Assembly (NCBI GenBank): GCA_963383645.1
Contig: OY726557.1
Coordinates: forward strand, 124,226,223 to 124,290,222
DNA length: 64,000 nt
Reading direction: 5' to 3'
From: Muscardinus avellanarius
Lineage: Eukaryota; Chordata; Mammalia; Rodentia; Gliridae
This document shows positions 24,801-38,400 of this stretch, in pieces. Position numbers and translations under genes: made by a program. The notes below the pieces were generated by a model. The model was not told where the DNA came from. It did no database searches and saw only the letters and a program-made list of their open reading frames with translations. Within the stretch, counting starts at the first letter, position 1. The number at the start of each line of letters is the position of its first letter.

Positions 24801-27800
24801 AGCACAGAACAGTAATTCTCCCCATATTAATATTATATCTTTTTATAATTAAGTGTATACTTCAACAAAGTACTGCATAAAATAAAATATGAAATGATTT
24901 TATTTATTTTTTATTAAGAGGTTAATCTTAATTGAGCTTTCAGCTAAGTTTCTTATGTGTATTATATCACTTAGCAAAAATAAATACAGTAGTGTACCAG
25001 TATTGGAATGGCTTAGGAAGATTTGGGAAAGCTATGATTATTAATATATTTCAAAATAGTTGTGTCAAAATGGCGGCAGACATGGGTAAAGAAAGGACTT
25101 GATTTCTGCCTAAAACAGGCAGCTATTCCAATGTAAATTAACCTAGCTCAAAGTAATTAACCAGTCAATAGGAGAGGAGAACTAGGCCTGTCTCTATCTA
25201 AAGACAGATCTTAAGAGAGGAGAACTAGGCCTTTCTTTAAAGACAGATCTACATGACTGAATAAGCTAGCTAAGATGGTAGGAGGGGTCGACCTTCATGA
25301 AAGGAGACACCTCACCACACCTTGCTAGGGGAGGTACTTTACACAGTTAAGGGGAGGTACCTTATAGGGACGTTCACTACGTCAGAGTCACGCAAACAAT
25401 ATGGAGGTCATGGGTATAAAAAGTCCGGTCCATGTGTAATCCTTTTGATGTATTCATTTTGAGTCACCCCTCCATGCCAGTCTGGTATGGAGCTGTATTT
25501 CTATTTTCTGTATTTCTATCTTTCTAATTAACTTCTTTAAATCTTCAGAAACTGTCCAAGCTATGCATATTTATTCTTAGCTTAGGACAAGAACCCACGG
25601 TAATTTTCTGGTTTTGGTCATTTTTGGTTTTTGTTATGGGTTGGGGGAAAGTGTGTCCAGGACCCTCGTAGGGGTTCCCGGGGAACAGTTTCCTCAAATC
25701 ATATTCTCCCAATCCATAACAAGTAGGTGTTCTGACCTTGATTTTTAGATGAGGAAACTGGTGAGCATGTGGTGGACCTGAGCATTAAAATGCCTCATTC
25801 AAAAACAAGGAAGCTGGGATTTATAGAGTGAAAAATAATTTGAGTCAGGTTGGAAGAATTTTCATAGATAAACACATAGAGTACTTACTATGTATCAAAC
25901 ATTGCTCTAAAAGTTCAGTTATATTAACTCACATCTTTCTCTTTGGAAACTTACTGACTTTTTTGTACACTGTAGTTCTAGTCCCATTCAAAGAAGATGT
26001 CTATCAGCATAGAAAGAAATTTATCTCACCTGTATAAAATTGCTTCTCTTGTGTTATATATCTAATTGCTAGATTAAGTAAACATTTTCATCTAGTCTTC
26101 TATTAAATATTTTCTGGGTAACACCCACAATGTTAAGTAGCTTGTCTGATTATTGGAGTATTCAATAGAAAAGATACCCATTCATTTGATCCTGAATCCC
26201 AGGGGTACTGAAAATTTAAGCTTACCAGCCTGGAATGGTTTGTAACAAGAGGATAATAGTGTGTGATTCTGTGTTCTTTCCTGTTTTTTGAATTGTGAAA
26301 CTGACAGTGTTGACATAACCCAGCTATTCTCATCCCATTTCTATTTCAATATTGGTGTTTCAATCCCAGCATCCATTTTCATTTACTCCCCAAAATAAAA
26401 TCACAGCTGACTTTGGAAATGTATCTACACAGGGTAGTGTCGCCTCATGGTTTGAATGAGGCTCTTTGGGTTCAACACGAATCCCTGGGCTTCTCTCTCT
26501 TTTGTGGATGATGTTCATAGCAAAGCAGAAGGGATTACACTGGTGTTTTGCTGCTTATAATACTCTTGTAACTTGTCAGTTTAAGATTTATGCTAGTAAG
26601 CATCAATTTTTCAAAGTCAGAATTAAAATTCTCTCTTTGATTTAAAGAGAAAGTTGGACCTCTGCAGGTCAACTAATCTGCTTTTTTGGCAAATGCTTGA
26701 AAATGTTGATCTAATGCATCTTGCTTATTTGCTGAGCTGCCAGGATATTGGCTTCCAGTGCACAGTTATAATAGCTGCTTGTGCCTGCTAACCTCTTCCC
26801 TCTTTATTCTCTTTACAATGGGTATACTTCTGCTTCAGTTTGTTTTTGGTGATGGAGGTTGAAGCCAGGGGCATTCTACCTCTGAGCCACATCCTTTATA
26901 TTTTTCATTTTGAAGTAGGGTCACAATAATTTGCTGAGACTGGCCTCAAACCTACAATCTTCCTGTTTTTACTTCCCAAGTATTGGGTATAACTGTTCTA
27001 CTTCTGTTTCTTTTATATGTTTATAACTCACCTCAAGTAGTTTGCAAGAAGACTTTGCATCAGGACCAAACACAGGGATTTAGATTTGAGTTTTTCTAGC
27101 TCCCTATTTATTTTATTACAATTAATTGATTTCTTGGGACATCAGAATTCTTAAGTTTTCTTTTTGTCTTATAGCAGTTACTCTTTTTTGTATAGATTGT
27201 TTGATGGGCGATCCATGTGCAATGGTGAGTTTCTATCCCAATATTTTGGAAGTTGAAGCATCAAAGAGCTGTGGAGAATTTGTCTTCCTCATGGATTGTT
27301 CAGGAAGTATGGGGTGCCCCACAAGCAACCAAAATGGATCTCAGACACGCATAGAGGCAGCCAAGGTAAGCCTGGTTTCTTTCTTCTTCTGAGTCACATG
27401 ATCAGGTAAAGATAAATCTGATGGGTTAAATCAGGGTCTATCTGGAGCTGTAGTCTGTTCTCATCAGAGCAACAGCTGGTGTGACCACTCTGAAGCTACC
27501 CTTGGAATGTCAGGTGGAATGAATATAGTTTGATAGCTGTCTACATGCTCAGGAGTTTGGTTGGCAGGGTTCAAGAACATCTTCTCTCATTCTTTCTTTG
27601 CATCCTCTCTTGCCTTCAGGAGACTCTGCTTTTGCTGCTGAAGAGTTTGCCTGTAAACTGCTATTTCAACATTTACAGATTTGGATCTACCTATGAGGCA
27701 TTCTTTCCGTAAGTTTCTGAAATGACCAGCAAAAGATAATTTAAAGGGATGAGCTAGATTGACAAAGAGATTATTATGGAAATTAATTGTCACTGGGATC

Positions 27801-29412
27801 TGGGGTATGGTTAGTTTTTGATGAGACTTCCTCAATAGTGGGTAATATCCAGCTGCTTTCATGTTGATAGGTGTGTCTGTTTCTCTTAGACAAAGTGTAA
27901 AGTACACTCAAGACTCCATGGAGAAGGCAGTGGAGAGAGTTAAACAGATGATCCCAGATCTCGGGGGCACTGAAATCTTGGCACCACTCCAGAATATTTA
28001 TAAGAATCCCTCCATCATGGGTCATCCACTACAGGTAGGAATCCAAACAGAGCTAAGAGAAGGGACTCAGAGAGTGACAACTCAAAATAATCAGCATCCC
28101 TGAGCGTCATAGAAGGAATTTTGCAATATATTGTGCAATTCAGTCTTCTATCATATAATAAAAAGAGATAAAGACATGAAAAACTTTCCTCTTATCTTCA
28201 CTGAATGGGGTAGACATTGGAAGTAGCTTTGAGGAGTGACACAGAAGCCTCAAATAAAGTTGGTTTGGGGAGGGACTGAAAATACCTAGGGTTTCCATCA
28301 GTTTCCATTTGTGGGAGGATGGTGTAAGTGACATTGGAAGGCCAGGGATGTTAGGCCTGTGTGAAGAGCCATGAGCATGTTGGAAAAGAAATAATTGGAT
28401 TCTTCAGGGGGAAATTCTGATATCTTAAATGAAATTGTCAGAGGGTTGATATGTGGTTTATTTCTTTGTACAGCTCTTTGTCTTCACAGATGGAGAAGTT
28501 AATGATACTTTTAGTGTAATTAAAGAAGTTCAGCTCAATAGCAAGAAACACAGGTATGAAGAGAATGTGATTTCTGCTGGGAGACCAGACCCCAGTTCTG
28601 TGCTCTGAAATTTAGTGCCCATGGTACCGGTGTTGACATTGCTTACAGAAGACAGAATGAATAAAAAAATTTTAGTTTTACCAGATGACATTTTGTTTTT
28701 CTCTACAAGAAGTATAAAAAAAAAAATTTCCAAATAGCACCAACAACGCAAGAAGCTCGTTATTCTTAGTTTTTCTAAAGCATGGTAAAAGAAAGAAATT
28801 GGTTCTTATTTTATTCTAAACATTTTTTTTTTTTGCAGTTCTCAGGATTGAACCCAGGGGTACCCATGAACTATGGTTCTGAGTTTTCTCTTTTTTCTTT
28901 TGAAAGCTGGCCTAAATAATTGCCAAGGCTGGCCCTGAGCTTATGATCCTCTTGTCTCAGTCTTCTTACTAGCTTGAATTACAAGCATGTGCCACCATGC
29001 CTAGTTTAAACATTTTTTAACAAAAATAAACAGAAAACTACAGAAATAACTATCACACAGTTGTATTAACTATCACAATGAGCACACAGTGTGAGCCTCA
29101 TGGATCTAGAATGAGAATATCATCAGACCTCTCCCTCCCTTTATCATAGCATTCACAACACTCTTATACTTCTCCTAAACATGTAACTCCAAAGGGTTTT
29201 TGGTTTAAAAAGATGGGGGCACATGCTTGTAATCCCAGTACTTTTGAGGCTGAGTAGGAAGGACCTCGAGTTTGAGGCTAGCCTCAGCAATTTAGTATGG
29301 CCTTCAGACACATAGTGAGACTCTGTTTCAACTAAACAAAGAAAGAAAGAAACATAAGGCTGGGAATCTAAATTAAGTCAGAGGAGAACAGCCCTGAGCT
29401 CACTCCCCAGCA

Positions 29413-29465
<53 letters not shown>

Positions 29466-32400
29466 TATACAGTAGGTTTTGCATATGCTTTGCTTTCATT
29501 ATATATTGCTTTTATTTTTGCTTTCAACAGTATGTTGAGATGAATGACTATTTTGCATGTAGCCATAATTTTTATTAATGAACAGCAGTCTATAGAATGA
29601 CCATTGTATAATATATATTTATTATAATACTGATGGACTTTGATTTGGTTGTTAGAAATAATGCTGCTATGAACTTTTCTTTTTGTACACATATTTTTCC
29701 TCACAAATGCATAAAGTTGACCATCTTTATCTATGGGTTCTACATCTGTGAGTTCAAGTTTTACATTATATTTCTATTGTGGTGTTATTATAAATAATGT
29801 AGAAAAGATTTAAGTTATTTTGGAGGATATGTAAAGGTCATATGCAAGTACTATACCATTTAATAAAAGGGACTTGAGCACCCTCATTTTTGGTTCAACC
29901 TGGGGTCCTGTAACCAATACCCCATGGTTAAGGAGGTATGAGCATATATACCTATTTATGTAACTTTACATTTCTTTGAATAAACAGAATTGTTGAATTT
30001 CTGGGAAATGCCAAATAGTTTTCCAAATGAATTCAGTAATTTCATTCACACATCCTAGAAGGAAGGTTTCAAATTGCCTGATTTCCTGATTTCAAATTGC
30101 CTGATTTCCTGATTTCCTGTTCATATCATCTATCTTTTTGAATTTTAGCCAATTTTGTATTTATAGAGTGTATCTCATTATGGCTTTAATTCCTAGTTTT
30201 ATGCTGCATCAATATCATGTTTCTTTCTATATTAATTGGTCATTTAGATGTCTTGTTTTCTAAAATACTTTCAATTCTCTTATTTTATATTTTATATTGG
30301 ATTAGTTTTACCGATCTAGAATTCATATTTTCTAGTTTGGATATAAGCACATTGTTACTGTATGGTCTAGAAATATATTTTCTTATTTCATACCTTGTCT
30401 TTTTATCCTGAGTGGCATCTTTTATGTAATAATTATTCTTAATTTTTTTTTTTTGTGGTACTAGAGGTGGAACCCAGTGGCTTTCTACCTCCGGGCTATA
30501 CTCCCAGACCTATTTTATACTTTATTTGGAAACAGGGTCTCACTAAGTTGCTGAGAGCCTCACTAAGTAGCTGAGGCTGGCTTCAAACCCATGCAATCCT
30601 CCTGTCTCAGCGTCCCAAGTGCGGGGATTGCAAGCATGCGCCACCACGCCCGGCTATTTTTAATTTTAATGTAACAAATTTTCAGTCTTTTCTTTATGTA
30701 GTATTTCTTGTGTCTTGTTAAAGTCTTTCCCCAACCAAGGTTATGAAGAGTTTTTCTTGTTATTTTCTAGCTTGTTACTCATCCTTTTTATTTAGATATA
30801 TAGTACACCTACAATTTGTGTGTGTTAATTATGTGAGGTAGAAAGTCAAGTTTCATTTTTCTCCCATGTAGGTATCAAATTTTTATTGTACTTTTTACTA
30901 AAATGCTTATCCCATCCTCAATGACATACAGTCATGTTTCTGACAATGAAGCATCTGGATGTATCTGGATTGTTCTGGATTCTCTGCTCCCTTACATTGT
31001 CTATTTATCTAGACATGTGCAAGCACTGTACCATTTGAATTAATGTAGCTTTATGCTCTATCTTGGCTTCTGGTTGACTGAGTCTTCCACTTTGTGTGTG
31101 AGATTGTATGCATTGCTGGTGTTTGGACCTAGGGGCATTCTACCTACAAGCTACACCCCCTGCCCTATTTTATTTTTAAACAGGGTCTCACTAAATTGTA
31201 GAGGCTGGACACAAACCTATAATATTCCTGTCTCAGCAGGAGGTGTGCAGATGATATCAACATATACTCTGCTTATAGACAGTTCTGTTTTGGAAACTAA
31301 ATTGTGGTTCAGAGTCACTGTGGTGTGGATGGGCTAGGTCAGGATGAGGACTTTTCAGCTGAAGAGCACATTTTTGCACCCTAAAGAATGGCTTTGCTAG
31401 GCAGAGACGATGCCAGAACAGTGTCAGGCAGGACTGGCCGTAGTTGATAACTTTTCTTTGGTTGGCCAGGGAAGTCTTGTAGTGAAACCAGTGATCCAGT
31501 CCCATCTCTAACATTTAGTGTGACCCTGGACCAATTTCTTCAATTGTCTGGGCCCTTGCCTACCTCTGAGGAGACTCATGATGATTAAATTGTATCATTA
31601 ATTGAAGGCATTTATTATGGCTCCCAAAGTAGAGAATAAGGTCAATGAATGTTAGCCTTTACTCTTTTCATTAGTAAAATGGATTGTCTCATCATGTGTT
31701 TTGTCCATCTTGTGTGTATTTTTAATAATTCCACTCTTGAGTGCCTGCTTCTAACTTCCATCCTTTTACAATTGCAGATGTTTCTCATTTGGAATTGGAG
31801 AGGGTGCCTCCACCAGCTTAATTAAAGGCATTGCCCGGGTGTCAGGGGGCTCTTCAGAGTTCATCACAGAAAAAGACAGGATGCAGTTCAAGGTGAGGGC
31901 CTCTGTGTGTCCAAAGGCATGAGATAGGGTGGAGACAGTGCTGCGAGGGCCGGAGCCCAGCTCATCTCCAGAATGCCTTTCCCAAATCCCCAAGGTTTAG
32001 GCTATATCCTCACTGGGAATACTTTCTGTGTTATAGCAGGTGTGTCCACTATAGTCGTATAGGGAATGGCATCTGGCTCTAATAGCTAGAAGCCCAAAAG
32101 TGAGATGATAGAAGATACTGAAGCTTTTGTACTTGAGTCTTGACACAGAAACTAAGAGCTTTGTGCTACTTCTTTTTGATTGTGCTACAAGAAGAACTCT
32201 TTTAGTATTATAGACTGCTGCCCTGTAAGGGATACAAGGTAGAGAGGAAGGTATAGGTGAGATATGTCTAATAGGTGGGATGATGTGGTGAATTGGCACT
32301 CCACTTTTATTATGCACGTAGAGAAGACATCTCTGGATCTATTTCTAAGCTTCTCTTTCATAGTTGGTGCCATCTCTGTTCTAATTCCCTTCTGCAGGGA

Positions 32401-35400
32401 TCGCAGATCTGTAACATTTCCCTCATTCACAGTTATATTGTTAACACTCTAATCTTTAGCATCTCATGAGTAAAACAAAAGAAATGATGTCCATATCCCA
32501 GTATAGGCTTGAGGTGAAACATATGCTGTGTCACATGGCACCTGACATTTGCAGGTTATTCAGTTATTTGCAGCCCTTCTTGTCCCAATTCTCACCTGTT
32601 TGTGCTTATTCTGTTCTCCTTCCTCCCTCAGGCTCTCAGATCCTTAAAGTGTTCTCTGCAGCCTGGGGTGGAGAACATCTCTCTGAGCTGGAATTTGCCT
32701 CCTGGTGTGTGTGTTGACATGCTTTCCCCAGAACCTACTATCATCTTCAGGGGTCAGAGGTTAATTGTCTACGCCAGACTGACCGGGGCGATGCAGGTCA
32801 GTCCTTGCTCTTGTTTGTTCCTCTCTGTAGAGGACCTACTGCCTGAAAGTTTCATTGAAGCTGGTAGAAGGATTTGAATTTCACTGACAGATTGTGCTTC
32901 ACATGAAGACTCAGCCTCCTTGCCACCTTTCCCACTATGTCTGGTCTTTGTTCCCTGGTCCTCCTAATTGTCAAAAACTGTAATGTGCTGATCTGGGAAG
33001 CTGCCTCAGTTCTTATCCTGCTTCTGGTGATAATCTGCTTTTTATTCTTTCTGTTCTTCACTTTGTAGGCAGCAGAAACTACAGGAGAGGTACATCTCAG
33101 ATACATGCTCCAGGGCCAGAGTTCTGAGGATAAGCTGACATTTTCTCTACACCCCAAGCCTGATGCCAAGTGAGAAAACAGTGTTTGTTCCCTCTTCTCC
33201 TCTCCCCTCCCCTGTATTTTTCCTCTTCTCTTCCTTCCTCTCCTCTCTTCTTCCCCCTTTCCTGTCCTTTCCTTCCCACTCCCTTCCATCTTTCTCTGCT
33301 CTTTGCTAATCAGATTCCTTCTCTTGGCTTTGGCCTAACATGTTTGCCTACATGCACTTTCCTTTCTAAACCATCCCATTCTTCTTTTTCTGATATTTCT
33401 TTCCTCTGATATCTCTAACTTTTGAGAGTACCTCCTAGCAGGAATGTGGGTATTTTTGTCTACTTCTCAGAAATTTTTTCTTACAGCCTCACCATTCACC
33501 GTCTCGCTGCAAAGACCTTGATCCAGAACAAAGACTTGGGCTTTGGGAAGACACCAGAAAATGCTAAAGCAGATGTGCTGAACATCAGCATTGAAAGTGG
33601 AGTCATCAGCTCCTTCACTGCATTCATCGCCATCAACAAGGAGCTCAACCAGCCAGTTCAGGGGCCGCTGGCTTACAGGGAGATGCCAACGCCAGTTCTG
33701 TTGGGTATGACCGCGACAACACAGTGTGCTGGTGAGTGTTATGCCATTCAGACTCTTACAGAATAAGGGGTTCTAAATAACTCAGCACAGTACTTAAAGG
33801 GAAAGGTTGTTAAAGGCTCTAAAATTGCCTTGTTTTTCTTGCTTCTCCACATCTAGAATTTCTGACTAGGATTAAAATTTCACACTTAAGGAATTATAAT
33901 GTGATCCATTACAGAGAGATTTACTATAGGGGAGTAGGGATGTAGAAAATGCACTGCAATAAAATGTAGAAAATGCACATAATCATTGGAATAGCCAATA
34001 GGTTAAATCTGAAATCAGTTTACCTTCTTGATAATTTTTAGATGGCTAATGATAACACAGATATCTGACAAATGGAATAGCATAAGACTGGATATAGTAG
34101 AAGGAGGAGTTTGAGGAAAAGAAGAACATTTGAAAGAATTGCTAAGGATAACTGGAAAGCAGAATGCCTCGAGAGAAACAGAGACATCTGTGAAGGAGTA
34201 TTGAGGGTCCATTTCAGTTTGGGTGCATCGACTGACTTAGTGGGACCAACCTATGAAAGAGAAAATGGATTTTGTGGCTCTTTGCAACACTACTCAGTAG
34301 CTTTGGCAGAAGATAAAGGAGGTAGAGTTGGACTACTTTCACAACTGGGATTTTGCCAGACAAGTGTGATGAAATGGAATTACCACTGTGGATTTAAAGA
34401 TGTGGATACAAGGACAGAAAGTACTAGAACTGAGATTTAGATTGAACACAGAATTAGCTAAAGATAGGACTTAAGTGGTACAGATGAGATAAAATTTCAG
34501 ATAAAATAGGAATATCTGAGTTAGGAAACTAGAAATATTGGATATAATGTTTAAAAAGTAAGATTTTTTTTCTTTTTTTTCAAGTGTAACTGGATCCTTC
34601 CGAAGGATGTAGGTTTTCCTCTTACTGGGTTCTTATTTACAAAATTAAAAGTCAACAAAGTATAAAAGGGTGGGTAGAAGAATATAAAGATCTATTTTAA
34701 GCCATGGGAGAAAGAAGACAAAAATAGCTCCTTCCACAGAGGGGAGGAGTCCCCCCAAAAGAATGGCCATTGAAGTCCTTGGAAAGTAAGCTTTTATCTC
34801 TTGTGTGGTTCCTTATCTGCTCTTTTGTGATTGGTCAAAATCGCACCTTGGGGATGCAATGTCTTTTGCCCAGTTTCAATCCTTAATTTGACCTCCTATT
34901 CCAAAAGTTATCAGGCTCTTGTCATATCTTAGAACCACCTATCTGCTTTACCTATTTTTCCCCTTTGATCGCTCTTGAGGTTGGAAGTTTTGTATTACCT
35001 TGTTTGTTTTCACTGTATCTATCAACCCTCCCTAACTTTGTTCATTATACAGACGGCCTGTTTTACCCCTTCCTGTTCCCGGGTCTTCTGCCCACCTCAC
35101 AAGAGGAGCAGTTTTGTGTGCTCACAGGTCGTCTTGGCTTGGAAGGGTTTGGCTAAAGGAGAATAGGACTAAATTCATTAGATTTGAGGAGATAAAACAG
35201 CTTTGCATTAGGATGTTAGATTGGCTGCCTTTGTGAGTTTTGGAATCTTTCAAAAAGATAGAGGACTTGGGAATGAAGTGGAGGTCTATGGTCTGGCTTT
35301 CAGATATCTCTGTGGGTGATGGGAGGTGACAAAGAGGTTGGGAATTGACAGTGTGAGGACATATGAAGGTACCCAGCTGAGGGTGAGAGAATCATGATCA

Positions 35401-38400
35401 GGAGTGGAAAAGGTTTTCAATCCCATGTAGCAAATGTTGGTGCTTGAGGTTCAGTACATTTAGCAACAACCATGTAAGATTAATAGAGAGAAAACCCATT
35501 TTTTGAAGAAGATGCATTAGTTTTAAGTTAGGCATCTCTTGCAATGTAAGTAAGGTCTTAGGGAAGATTAATTAACATGTGTCAGGGGTTTCAGAGAACA
35601 CAGTACAAAGTAGGAGAGCTCAGAGGGTGAGGGTGTGTGCATGGGAGGGGATCCTGGGAGAAAAAATAGCATAAGGGTAGAGACTACAACTGATATAGAA
35701 AGGAGGATATGTATCTCAAGTCATCAATCTTCATTACCTTGGCCTACTGCTGCAAACAGGGCCCTGGTCTCAATGTGTGTACTGCTGTTTTCCAGCTTCC
35801 TTTAGATGTAAAATGAGTACTGGTCCCTTCACGTCACTCAGAAAGATGGGTGAGTATTCCAATAAGTCTATAAATCACTTTGCCTTCTACAGTCTAAGTG
35901 AGCATCATTCCAGGGCCATTCTATCACCATTATTTTTTTCTGTCTGATATGGTGCTAGTTGTACTCCAAGCACCTTTTTTTTTTTTTATGGTACTGGGGT
36001 TCCTGGAAACCCTTCTACCTCTGGGCTATACTTCCAGACCTATTTTATACTTTTAAAATTTGGAAACAGGGTCTCTTAAGCCAGCATGGCTGGCTTCGAA
36101 CCTGCGCGATCCTCCTGTCTCTGCCTCCCAAGGGCGGGTATTACAAGAGCGCGCCACCATGCCCTGCTTACTCCAAGCATCTTTAATTTTTTTATTTTTT
36201 ATTTTTTGGTGGTACTGGGGTTCCTGGAAGCCCTTCTACTTCCGGGCTACACTCCCAGACCTATTTTTACGTTTTTATTTGGAAACAGGGTCTCCTAAGC
36301 CAGCGCACACAGCTGGCTTCGAACCTGCGCGATCCTCCTGTCTCTGCCTCCCAAGCGTGGGGATTACAAGCGTGCGCCACACGCCCAGCCTCTCCAAGCA
36401 TCTTTTTTTTTTTTATCTTTTTGGTGGTACTGGGGTTCCTGGAAGCCCTTCTACCTCCGGGCTACACTCCCAGACCTATTTTTACATTTTTATTTGGAAA
36501 CAGGGTCTCCTAAGCCAGTGCGCGCGGCTGGCTTCGAACCTGCGCGATCCTCCTGTCTCTACCTCCCAAGTGCGGGGATTACAAGCGTGTGCCACCACAC
36601 CCGGCTCTCTCCAAGCATCTTTAAAGAGCAAAAGGCACAGATTCAGTTATCGCCCAGCATCTGCCTGTGCAGTGGAAGAGGCTGATTGTCCTCTAGGAAT
36701 CGACGTGGACAGTTGTCAAGAAGGTGAGATGGGCCTTCGTTTGTTTCTCTTATCTATGGGGTCTGAAGAATTGATCTTTAATGCTCTACTTCCCTATAGT
36801 TCCTTCTGCCTAGGAGATAATCTGTTTGAAAGGCATTGGGAAGAAAGTGAAAGCTGTCCAGTCACTGTGAATGCCAGTGTCCACCCAGGCTCCATTAGCG
36901 TACAATATAGGATCCTGAAGCCACTGTCCCTCTGGACTCTTAACTGTTTTTCAGTATTTTCACAGCCATAATCTAAAAGACTCAGCCATGTAACTTAGAG
37001 GAAGGGAGATTTATTTGCTCATGGTTTTCAGCATTAGTCTACGTGAAGCTGGGGACCACAGATCTCAAGGCAGGTGGTGGGAAGTGGAGAGAGGGATGGT
37101 GCATGGGCTGTGGTCCTTACATCGCCCTTTTGTGTTTTCTCCTTAAAGAGGCTGGAGAGAAAGATTTCATGCAGCTGATTTATCTCCAAAAGGCAAATGG
37201 ATCCTGGGATCTGAATGGAGATCTGGCTAGCATCCTGGGTGTGAGTTTGGAAGACATCCTGGCTGCACGCCCTGCTGAGGTGAGACTCACAGACAGTGGA
37301 ATAGGAATTCTCTAGAGGAAGTGAGGTCGATAGTGAGTAGTGGGATGTATATTAGTTTTTTGTCACTGTGACCAAAACACATACCACAAAAAAAAAAAAA
37401 AACTTATGGCGGAGATGTTTATTTTGTCCATTTCAGATGTTTCCATCTGTGATCAGTGGGCTCCATTGCTTTGGATCTGAAATGAGGCAGAGCATCATGG
37501 TAGGAGTGGGTGGCAGAGGAAAGCTGCTCAGCTTATGATAGCCAAGACATGGGGGAGAGGGAGGGAAGGTGAGGACAAGATACTGTCCTCAGATCTTGCC
37601 CCCAGTGACCATTTTCCTCCAACTAGGCTCTACCTCTTACTGTTTCTACCACCTCCCAAAAATGCATTCACATTGTTAATCTATCAAATAAATTGATATA
37701 GTGATGAGGTTTGGACCCTCGTGATCCAATTGTTTCCTATAAGCCCCATTTCCATAAAGCTTGGAAATCAAGCTTTCTAGTCTTTAGGTGACACCTCAAA
37801 AACACAGCATAACAGGTGGATGAGGGCCTGCATGAGAAAGAGAACACAGGGGGCCATAGACTGAATTAATTTCTAAGAATAGAAGTTCAATGTTTTCCTG
37901 GTTATGTTTGAGCTGAAAGAGCAAAATTAATGGGTTAGCTCACAGGAGCTCCTGTGAAGGCTGATGGATGACAGGGGGAAGCAGAAATCTTCTTTGACTT
38001 TAGTGATATTCTTTGCCAGGTATCATAATTATAAAAGTAAAGCTTAGTTAGGTATTAGTCTGAGCTAAGCACTGAACATTCATGATGTCATTTACTCTAT
38101 CAATTAAATCAGTTTCATGTTGTTATTTATAGCTGAAGACACTGAAACTTACAGAGGTATAATTACATGTCTGAGCCAGATTCAATGCTAGGACCATCTG
38201 CCTAAGAACCCACAAACATGCCTTCCCCATATTGGTTCTATTCTTAATATAAAATGTAATCCGGACATACTGCGTAACTGAAGTCAAGATAGGAAAACTC
38301 AAGATTGGAAAACTCAAAAACCTTTTTATTATTTTTGGTTTGGCATTCTACCTCTGAGCTACACCTCCAGCCCTATTTTTATCTTTTTAATTTTGAAACT

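Noticed and set aside
36060..36971. 303-codon open frame taken as a gene
   Set aside because: It is mostly reversed SINE sequence read through into VWA5A coding exon 15. Discussed only as possible exonization.
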